Shown here in pieces: positions 52,434 to 58,304 of a stretch of 58,304 bases of DNA. This DNA is from Planctomycetaceae bacterium. GTDB taxonomy: Bacteria > Planctomycetota > Planctomycetia > Pirellulales > PALSA-1355. Each line of letters opens with the position of its first letter. Position 1 is the first letter of the stretch. A model generated the notes under the pieces. That model did no database searches and was not told the DNA's origin. It saw only the letters and a list, made by a program, of their open reading frames with translations. The stretch spans positions 1 through 58,304 of the forward strand of contig PLYM01000250.1 in the NCBI GenBank assembly GCA_003153375.1, in the 5' to 3' direction. The position numbers were made by a program, and so were the translations under genes.

Positions 52434-55181
52434 CTAGCGAGCGCCGGCCGCCATCGGCACGCCCGGTGGCAAGTCCTTGGGCGGGTTTTGCCGCGAAATG
52501 ATTTGAATCGCGATGTCGTCGATCCACGCTTCACCCAGTCCGGCCAAGGCAAACGTCACGGCCATCGGACCCGAGCGCGGCACGGCCCGATAGAGCGTGA
52601 ACTGCCGCCAGGCCGGCTCGAGCGTGCTTCGCAGCGCCAACGCTTCTCCCGCCAGCGAGTCGATCACGAGCAGTCCGTCGACGGTGCCCGAAATCGGCGC
52701 CGCGATTTTCAACCAGCCCTGAATTTGCACCACGTCGCCCTGTTCGACGTGAACCGGGGCACTTGTGACCCACAACGGGGATGTCTCGATCAGGCTGGGC
52801 TTATTCTTCGGATCTTCCGGGGCGGCCCACAACCGCATGCCGGTGCTGCCCCAATGGACCGCCTTGGGTGACAGGTCGACGCCGGTCTTCACGCCCTCTT
52901 GCTTGTGCTCATAGTGCTTCCAACCGGCCCGCATCATGGCTTCGAGATCTTCGCAGCCCCCTTCCGGCAGCCGGCTTTCGCCCCGAGTGGCTTTCGACAT
53001 TTCGTGCGCGAAGCGATAGTGATCGGGCAACGTGATGAACGTGGCCGTCAGCGCCGACGCCAACGGCCAGGCTGTCGCGGGCACGGCCTGATCCCAGTGC
53101 GCTCGCTGCACGATTCGCAAGGACTGCTGCGCCAAGCGGGCCTGGTAATACGCCGCCTCGGGCTCGGTCTTCAGCTTTTCCTCCGACGTCGCCAGGTATT
53201 TGAGGGCCTCGTCGATACGGCGACGCGTGCCATTGCCGCGAATCGGACGGCCGATCTCGATCAATCGCTGTTCGGTGACTTCCGTGTCCACCAACTCGGC
53301 GTTCACCACCTCGCGCGTCAGCCGCGCGGCCCGTTGGCGAATATCGCCCAGCCCCATCCGCAAGCTGCGGATCACGGTCTCGTCGCGCGTGAACACGATC
53401 AGCGAGTCGCGCTCCGTAATCAGCGAGTTGCCGTCTGATTGGCCCAACATGACTTTCGTGCCCCCGGCTTTCCGCTCCGCGTGCAGCGGGCGAAAGCTGG
53501 TCAGTGACAGTTCATAGGCGTTGTCTCCCTCGGGCACGCCCGAAACCGTGAACGTCGGCTTGGGGATCACGGGGTTGCCCATTACCAACTGCGCATGCGG
53601 CGGCGAATAGATCGGCAGCATCAGCCGGCTGCGATCGGTCGCGAGCACCGCGCCCCCGACCGTTCCGTCGTTGGTCGCCGGGGCCGGCGAGGCGCCGCCC
53701 GAGGCGGGCCAGCGCTCGATCAAGTGCAGCTCCAGGTTCACCAGTTCCAGGATCGCCGCCCGGCGCTTGGTGACCGCGTCCGGGGCATCGAGCCGCGAAG
53801 AGGACGTGAAACACAGACCTAGCGCGCGCGAAGCCAACGCGGAATGAACCAACATGCGGATTTGCGACTCTTGCAATCCGAACGGCCTCGCCTGCCCGTT
53901 CGACAGCAGCTCGACCTGCCGCACCAACTCGCGCGAGGGCTCGGTTTGAATCGTGACCCACAGCGGCGTGCCGCCGCGGGCCAATTGCGATCGTTCGCGC
54001 AGCCAATCGGTGTGAGCGTTAATGGCTAAGGTCGTGCCTAGCGGATCGCGGCGAGCCACGAGAATGTTGACGAACCGGGTGTAGTCGCGCAAATCCGACT
54101 CGGCGTCGCAGACCATCGGACGCCGGCGAGGGTCGGCTCCTTGCACCAGCTTGGACCAATGCCGCGTGGCCTCCAATTCACTCGTCGCCAGCCCGTTGCC
54201 CAAGTCCCAGGCTAGCACCGGATCGAACTGCCCAGAGATCTTTAGCCCGCCCATCTCGCCGGGGCTCGCTTCCAATTGCCGCGCGGCCGGAGGGGGAGCG
54301 ATCAGCCACATGCCCGAGGCCGCCGCTTCGGTCAACAGCGCCGGCGTGGGCGCTTTGAGGACCCGAACCGCGTTGAAGCCCAACGATTTGAGAAACTCCA
54401 ACGGCTCGCCACGATAATCGATCGACCGCGGAAAGAACGGTTTGCCCCCCACCAACAACAACGAGCTGCGCAGCTCAACCTTGGGCACCGCATCGGCTCG
54501 CGCGCCCGTCGCCCGATCGTCGGTAGCCGGCAACGGCTGCGTGACGCGCGATGCAACGCTGGCGGTGATCTCGGTCGCTTCGCGGCCAACCACGCCGGTC
54601 ACTTCCAGATCATCGATCCAGACGTTGGTCACCCCCGGCCCACCATAGAGATTGAGCACGATGCGATCGACGTAGGCCTCGCCCGCGTCGACTCCGCCAT
54701 ATTGCGTCCGCAACACGCGCGTTTGCCGCTCGACTAACAAAGGCAGGTTGTCGATGCGCAACTGCTGCCAGCTGCCAACCTGGCGATAGTCGCCGCCGCG
54801 GACCAGCATCGACAGCGGCTTTCCGGTCGCGGGATCCTTGCTGCGCGGCAGCACGACGTGGGCCATGATCTGCAGACCGTCGCGATCGGATTTGAGCCAC
54901 AAGTGCGGCGACAGCTCGGAGATAATGCGGGCTGGCGGAATCGTGTGGCCAAAATAAACCGCCGTGCCGTTGTTGCCCGCGATGCGAATGCGTTCGCACC
55001 ACCGGCCCGAGTGGGCCCCCTGCTGCACGCGCTCGTGGGCCTCGACCTTGTAGGTGGCATCGCCCCCGGCATCTCGGAAGCTTGTCTCCGGACCCTCAAA
55101 GTCGTCCCGCCCAGCGGTCTGGGCGCGGGCCACCAGCGGAGTGGCCAGCAGCATGACGATGACCGCGAGACGCCCCAGCAT
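52434..55181 (-). CDS. Large exported hypothetical protein with carbohydrate-binding-like domains
   Basis: A 915-residue protein with a signal peptide (RLAVIVMLLATPLVARAQ) but no recognised name. Residues about 20-200 read as a jelly-roll or galactose-binding-like domain (VEAHERVQQGAHSGRWCERIRI, NVWIDDLEVTGVVG). Residues 235-480 look like a TIM-barrel-like region (FFPRSIDYRGEPLEFLKSLGFNAVRV, FDPVLAWDLGNGLAT, FVNILVARRDPLG), then a helical middle part, and a second jelly roll near the C-terminus (VEQGDVVQIQGWLKI, GEAWIDDIAIQII). The frame is open to 55301, but the ATG at 55181 starts the signal peptide. It could be a cell-surface glycosidase or lectin relative, but no catalytic pair can be named. 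Confidence 0.8.
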   Translation of the reverse strand: MLGRLAVIVMLLATPLVARAQTAGRDDFEGPETSFRDAGGDATYKVEAHERVQQGAHSGRWCERIRIAGNNGTAVYFGHTIPPARIISELSPHLWLKSDRDGLQIMAHVVLPRSKDPATGKPLSMLVRGGDYRQVGSWQQLRIDNLPLLVERQTRVLRTQYGGVDAGEAYVDRIVLNLYGGPGVTNVWIDDLEVTGVVGREATEITASVASRVTQPLPATDDRATGARADAVPKVELRSSLLLVGGKPFFPRSIDYRGEPLEFLKSLGFNAVRVLKAPTPALLTEAAASGMWLIAPPPAARQLEASPGEMGGLKISGQFDPVLAWDLGNGLATSELEATRHWSKLVQGADPRRRPMVCDAESDLRDYTRFVNILVARRDPLGTTLAINAHTDWLRERSQLARGGTPLWVTIQTEPSRELVRQVELLSNGQARPFGLQESQIRMLVHSALASRALGLCFTSSSRLDAPDAVTKRRAAILELVNLELHLIERWPASGGASPAPATNDGTVGGAVLATDRSRLMLPIYSPPHAQLVMGNPVIPKPTFTVSGVPEGDNAYELSLTSFRPLHAERKAGGTKVMLGQSDGNSLITERDSLIVFTRDETVIRSLRMGLGDIRQRAARLTREVVNAELVDTEVTEQRLIEIGRPIRGNGTRRRIDEALKYLATSEEKLKTEPEAAYYQARLAQQSLRIVQRAHWDQAVPATAWPLASALTATFITLPDHYRFAHEMSKATRGESRLPEGGCEDLEAMMRAGWKHYEHKQEGVKTGVDLSPKAVHWGSTGMRLWAAPEDPKNKPSLIETSPLWVTSAPVHVEQGDVVQIQGWLKIAAPISGTVDGLLVIDSLAGEALALRSTLEPAWRQFTLYRAVPRSGPMAVTFALAGLGEAWIDDIAIQIISRQNPPKDLPPGVPMAAGAR

Positions 55182-55538
55182 GCTTCTTCTCAGGTCTGAA
55201 GGTGGGAGGATGATTTGCGTGACTGGGCTTTGTGTGACGGGGCTTCGCAGGACTGGGCCGGCGGCGCGCGTTTCCCAGCGAGCCATGCCGCGAAAACGCA
55301 ACGTGGGGCGGGGCCCGTCGATTTTATGTAACTCGTGCTTGTATCAGCCTTTGCGATGCGGGACCAGATCAGGTGTTTCGTTTTTCCGCCGTCGCCCGTT
55401 TTGATGACTCGACAGCCGGCGAATGCAACTGGTTATACTGAAAGGCCTTAAGGCTCACGTCTCGAATCGTCCTGGAGTTCTGGCACAGCGAGTGCTTTTA
55501 AGTCGGCTGTCCAACCCAATCCGGAGATCAACCAGCCC
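55182..55538. other. 357-base gap with a possible promoter
   Basis: No gene is supported here. It starts with short direct repeats of a GTGACTGGGCT/GTGACGGGGCT type (about 55217-55245). It also holds a TATACT -10-like box (55434-55439) with TCGACA (55409-55414) at a rather long 19-base spacing, which may drive the small gene at 55539. Confidence 0.3.
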
Positions 55539-55829
55539 ATGAGTCACGCTTCGCGGATCGTCAAGCGAGAAGAGCACGAATTGCCCACCGACGTCGTCGA
55601 GTTGGCCAAGGCCCTGGCCGAGCTCCCCGGCGAACACCGCCAGCGGATTGAGCCGCTGATCAAGAGCGTGTTGGAGAGCACCAAGCGGCGCCGTCGCATT
55701 CTGGGGCTGGTCCAGGACGCCCTCGGCCAGTTGCGGCTCGACATGCGGTACTTGATGTTCGATCTCGAGGCCACGCGGCGCGAGCGTGACGAGTTTCGCC
55801 GCAAACTCGAGGAGGCCAATGGCCCCTGA
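55539..55829 (+). CDS. Small charged helical protein (96 aa)
   Basis: A 96-residue soluble protein, strongly charged and probably all helical. The first half (HELPTDVVELAKALAELPGEHRQRIEPLIKSV) and the second half (LGQLRLDMRYLMFDLEATRRERDEFRRKLEE) each show heptad-like spacing, suggesting a helical hairpin or coiled-coil dimer. I do not recognise a named family, though similar small proteins occur beside kinases in planctomycetes. The ATG at 55539 has CGGAG about 13 bases upstream, which is a weak site. The kinase gene follows after 152 bases on the same strand but has its own promoter candidate. Its role is unknown; an adaptor for the kinase is one guess. Confidence 0.7.
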   Translation: MSHASRIVKREEHELPTDVVELAKALAELPGEHRQRIEPLIKSVLESTKRRRRILGLVQDALGQLRLDMRYLMFDLEATRRERDEFRRKLEEANGP

Positions 55830-55856
55830 ACCGCCGGCTCTCCCCCCACGATCGCG

Positions 55857-55885
55857 TTGCGAGCCCGGCGGCCGTGGAATAGTAT
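55857..55885 (+). promoter_or_regulatory. Possible sigma-70 promoter of the kinase gene
   Basis: TTGCGA (55857-55862) and TAGTAT (55880-55885) are spaced by exactly 17 bases, about 96 bases before the ATG at 55982. Confidence 0.45.
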
Positions 55886-55981
55886 GGGGAAACAAGCCCG
55901 AGTCAGAAGCACTTTCCCCAACGGAGGACTGGATTGGGAAAGCGTTGATAAGGTGGACGAGGGGATGGAGAACGGCGTCAT

Positions 55982-57475
55982 ATGGTCGAGCTGTCTGCTG
56001 AACAATTCGCTCAGCGCGCCTTCGACCTGAACCTGCTCGACGAGCGCCAGTTCAAGGACGTCATGGCCCAAATCGGCAGCCGCCAGCTCTCGGGCGGCGA
56101 ATTCCAGCAACTGCTGTTGCGCCGAGAACTGCTCACCAACTATCAGACCGAACGGCTGCTGCGCGGCGATCGCAGCGGCTTCTTCTACGGCGCCTACAAG
56201 GTGCTGTATCTGATCGGCACCGGCACCTTCGCCCGCGTCTATCGGGCTTCTCATCGGACCAACGGGCAGATCGTGGCCCTCAAGGTGCTGCGTCGACGTT
56301 TTGCCGAGGATCCGGAGCAGGCCGACCGCTTCTATCGCGAAGGCCAGATGGGCGCCACGCTCAAGCATCCGAACATCGTGCCGATCATGGAAGTCGTGGC
56401 CGAGCGCGACACGCACTTTCTGGTGATGAAATTCATCGAGGGGCGCAATCTTCGCGAGTTCATCAAGATTCGCAAGAAGTTCTCACCCGTCGACGCCACG
56501 CGCATCGTGGCCGACGTGGCCGCGGGACTGAGCTACGCCTTCGAGCGCGGCATCTGCCATCGCGACTTGAAGATGTCGAACGTGCTCGTCTCGAGCCACG
56601 GTCAGGCGATGCTCGTCGACTTCGGCCTGGCCGCCGCCGATAAGAACCTGTCGGACGACGCGGTCGCCAATTCACCCAATCCCCGCACGATCGATTACGC
56701 CGGGCTCGAACGGGCCACCGGCGTGCGCAAGGACGACCCTCGCAGCGACATCTACTTCCTGGGCTGCATCTACTACCACATTCTCTGTGGCCAACCGCCG
56801 ATCGTCGAAACCCGCGATCGTATCCAGCGCTTGAGCAAGGGACGCTTTCAAGACGTCACGCCCATTTTGAAAATTGACCCGGAGATTCCCCGGCCGATCG
56901 TGGCCGTCGTGAATCGGGCCATGGAGATGAACGTCAACAATCGCTTTCAATCGCCGGGCGAGATGCTGGCCGAAATGAAAAGCGTGATGCAGAAGCTCAA
57001 CGAGCCGTACACGCCGGCCGCGGTGGAAGAAGCCCCGCCACCGGTGAAAGCGGCCGCCGATGCCCCGCCCTCGACGCCGCTGCCGTCGCTGATGTTCGTC
57101 GAATCGAACGTGGCCTTGCAAGACATTCTGCGACAGCGGCTCAAGAAGAATGGCTATCGCGTGCTGGTCACGGCCGACCCCGACCGCGCGCTCAGCCGGT
57201 TTACCGCCGATTCGCAGGCGGCCGACTGCGTGATCTTCAGCACCGGCGAGCTGGGCGTCGCCGCCCTCGAGGCGTTCAATCGCTTTGGCGAGGGCCAGCA
57301 CACCGCCCGCATTCCGGCCGTGCTGCTGCTGGACGAGCATCACCTCGATTGGAAAGCCAAGGCCAAGCTGAACAAGCACCGCGTCGTGATTTCGATGCCC
57401 ATCAAACTGCGCGCGCTGCGCGAAGTGTTGTCCAAGCTCGTCCCGACCACGGTCGCCGACAGCAAGATCAGTTAG
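55982..57475 (+). CDS. Ser/Thr protein kinase with C-terminal receiver-like domain
   Basis: A 497-residue soluble kinase. The first 70 residues are a helical region (LNLLDERQFKDVMAQIGSRQ), common in planctomycete kinases. The kinase domain (about 71-340) has the Gly loop IGTGTFARVYRAS, Lys101 (IVALKVLRR), an alpha-C Glu120, the catalytic loop HRDLKMSN (193-200) and DFGLAA (213-218). The P+1 loop reads TIDYAGLERA where APE is usual. A Pro/Ala linker follows, then a response-regulator-like domain (about 369-490). Its acidic pocket is partly kept (MFVESN), but the expected phosphorylated Asp is Ser420 (DCVIFSTGELG) and the Lys is shifted (SMPIKL), so it is likely a pseudo-receiver. There is no membrane segment. 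The FHA protein at 40353 could recognise its products. Confidence 0.9.
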   Translation: MVELSAEQFAQRAFDLNLLDERQFKDVMAQIGSRQLSGGEFQQLLLRRELLTNYQTERLLRGDRSGFFYGAYKVLYLIGTGTFARVYRASHRTNGQIVALKVLRRRFAEDPEQADRFYREGQMGATLKHPNIVPIMEVVAERDTHFLVMKFIEGRNLREFIKIRKKFSPVDATRIVADVAAGLSYAFERGICHRDLKMSNVLVSSHGQAMLVDFGLAAADKNLSDDAVANSPNPRTIDYAGLERATGVRKDDPRSDIYFLGCIYYHILCGQPPIVETRDRIQRLSKGRFQDVTPILKIDPEIPRPIVAVVNRAMEMNVNNRFQSPGEMLAEMKSVMQKLNEPYTPAAVEEAPPPVKAAADAPPSTPLPSLMFVESNVALQDILRQRLKKNGYRVLVTADPDRALSRFTADSQAADCVIFSTGELGVAALEAFNRFGEGQHTARIPAVLLLDEHHLDWKAKAKLNKHRVVISMPIKLRALREVLSKLVPTTVADSKIS

Positions 57476-57510
57476 CCACACGCGCGATGTGGGGCCGTGG
57501 AGCACCACGG

Positions 57511-57557
57511 CAAAAAAAGGCAAGGCCGCGAAGCTTCGCAGCCTTGCCCTTGGTTTT
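57511..57557. terminator. Bidirectional intrinsic terminator
   Basis: GGCAAGGC (57519-57526) pairs with GCCTTGCC (57541-57548) around an inner palindrome GCGAAGCTTCGC (57528-57539). On the minus strand the stem is followed by seven T (complement of 57512-57518), an excellent terminator for the PEP-CTERM gene; on the plus strand the run is weaker (TTGGTTTT). It lies between the two convergent stops at 57475 and 57591. Confidence 0.85.
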
Positions 57558-57590
57558 AGGCATCACCGATCGATTGCCAAGTCGTCCCGC

Positions 57591-58256
57591 CTATCGCGAG
57601 ATGCCGCTACGCCGACGCCAGCCATAGCCCAGCACGCCGGCCAGGCCGAGGCCGAGCAGCGTCACGCTCGCGGGCTCCGGAGCCACCAGATCAACATGGG
57701 TCGGACCCTGTGAAGGAATCCAGGTGTTGCCGCCGTCGAGCGACAATTCCGTAAACACGTCAAAGAAGCTGTCGATGTGGAAATTCCCGCCGCCGATCGG
57801 GGTGATCGTCGTCTGGCCAATTGATGGCAGCGTGGGCGATTCACGAACCATGATGCCGCCGCCAAGACTCAAATCCAACTGCAACATTTCCGTGCTGAAA
57901 GTGCCCGTCGCACCCGGTGAATAGCCCGAGACCTGCACCGTGACAGGGGCCGTTCCGGCGACCGGGATCGCGGGTCCGCCGTTGATGCTCACGTCGCCCG
58001 TGACCGATGAATTGAATTGCTCCAGGTCGTCCGTACCGCCGTTGACGGGCGTATGCGTTACCGCGCCGGGAACACCGTTGCCGAACGGCTGATGGACCAC
58101 GTTGGAGAGCACGACAGACAGTCCTGGCCCGTTATACATTGCATGAACGTCCGCGGGCGTTAGATAAACGCCGGCTGGCGGCAAGTCCGGATTGTTTTGA
58201 TCGACGCCTCCACCAGGGAGGTATGCAGCGACGAAAGCCGCGCAGGGAGCCAACAC
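57591..58256 (-). CDS. PEP-CTERM sorting-domain protein
   Basis: A protein of about 221 residues ending in the PEP-CTERM sorting signal: APEPASVTLLGLGLAGVLGYG (hydrophobic helix), then WRRRSGISR. Such proteins are exported and handled by an exosortase. The middle part is beta-rich (VTVQVSGYSPGATGTFSTEML, GGNFHIDSFFDVFTELSLDGG) and resembles other planctomycete PEP-CTERM structural proteins without known function. The start is doubtful. The GTG at 58256 gives only part of a signal peptide; the same frame continues upstream as LFIVAGV, which would complete one, to a TGA near 58279. The only nearby ATG (58281) is in another frame, so a frameshift close to the start is possible. Confidence 0.7.
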   Translation of the reverse strand: MLAPCAAFVAAYLPGGGVDQNNPDLPPAGVYLTPADVHAMYNGPGLSVVLSNVVHQPFGNGVPGAVTHTPVNGGTDDLEQFNSSVTGDVSINGGPAIPVAGTAPVTVQVSGYSPGATGTFSTEMLQLDLSLGGGIMVRESPTLPSIGQTTITPIGGGNFHIDSFFDVFTELSLDGGNTWIPSQGPTHVDLVAPEPASVTLLGLGLAGVLGYGWRRRSGISR

Positions 58257-58304
58257 CCCGGCGACGATGAAGAGCTCTCATACGAACCACTGAAATTGCT
58301 TGCG

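Overview
The window looks like chromosomal DNA of a planctomycete, probably Pirellulales-like. It is GC-rich and densely coded on both strands. It carries several families that are nearly diagnostic for that group: two PSCyt1/DUF1549/DUF1553 proteins, three Tat-exported DUF1501 proteins, a ThuA/LamG/haem-domain giant, two paralogues resembling DUF1598, a PEP-CTERM protein and a hypothetical protein with an NPYESP N-terminus. Family names come from motif reading only; no database search was possible.

Layout. 44-5153 (minus): an Ldh-type dehydrogenase, a DUF1501 protein and a PSCyt1/DUF1549/DUF1553 gene broken by one in-frame TGA. 5298-6526: two small hypothetical genes flanking a 380-base gap that holds a cluster of small palindromes with TGAA/TAAA loops. 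6671-8035: a solitary DUF1501 gene. 8170-14862 (minus): a six-gene catabolic operon, the first four genes overlapping by 1-4 bases (glycoside-hydrolase-like protein, HpaI-type aldolase, Gfo/Idh/MocA oxidoreductase, cyclase, then amidohydrolase and sugar isomerase). A sugar-binding lipoprotein without transporter partners is divergent from it at 15013. 16073-18763: thioesterase, zinc alcohol dehydrogenase, BON protein and universal stress protein. 19051-23152 (plus): an intact PSCyt1/DUF1549/DUF1553 + DUF1501 pair.

23274-26526 (plus): an HTH-PTS IIA fusion, then a two-gene unit resembling the catalytic arm of complex I and group 4 hydrogenases (NuoC/NuoD fusion and ferredoxin-NuoB fusion). It lacks the [NiFe] cysteine ligands and has no membrane subunits in the window. 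26529-34288: enolase-superfamily enzyme, divergent 1748-residue multidomain haem protein and a purple-acid-phosphatase-like protein. 34292-39665 (minus): phospholipase D/cardiolipin synthase-like protein, two membrane proteins, an amidohydrolase and a YceI protein. 39935-40008: tRNA-Arg(TCG).

40353-48815 (plus): FHA protein, DNA polymerase III alpha subunit and the two tandem DUF1598-like paralogues, which share a 98-base block with no differences. 48840-58256: glycerate kinase, membrane spermidine-synthase-like protein, a large exported hypothetical protein, a small charged protein, a Ser/Thr kinase ending in a receiver-like domain without its phosphorylatable Asp, and a PEP-CTERM protein with a doubtful start. 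A clean terminator lies between the last two.

The best candidates for something poorly described are the hydrogenase-like two-gene unit with its PTS regulator, the kinase with a degenerate receiver, and the DUF1598 pair with its strong leader hairpin. No CRISPR array, insertion sequence, transposase, prophage or defence island was seen.
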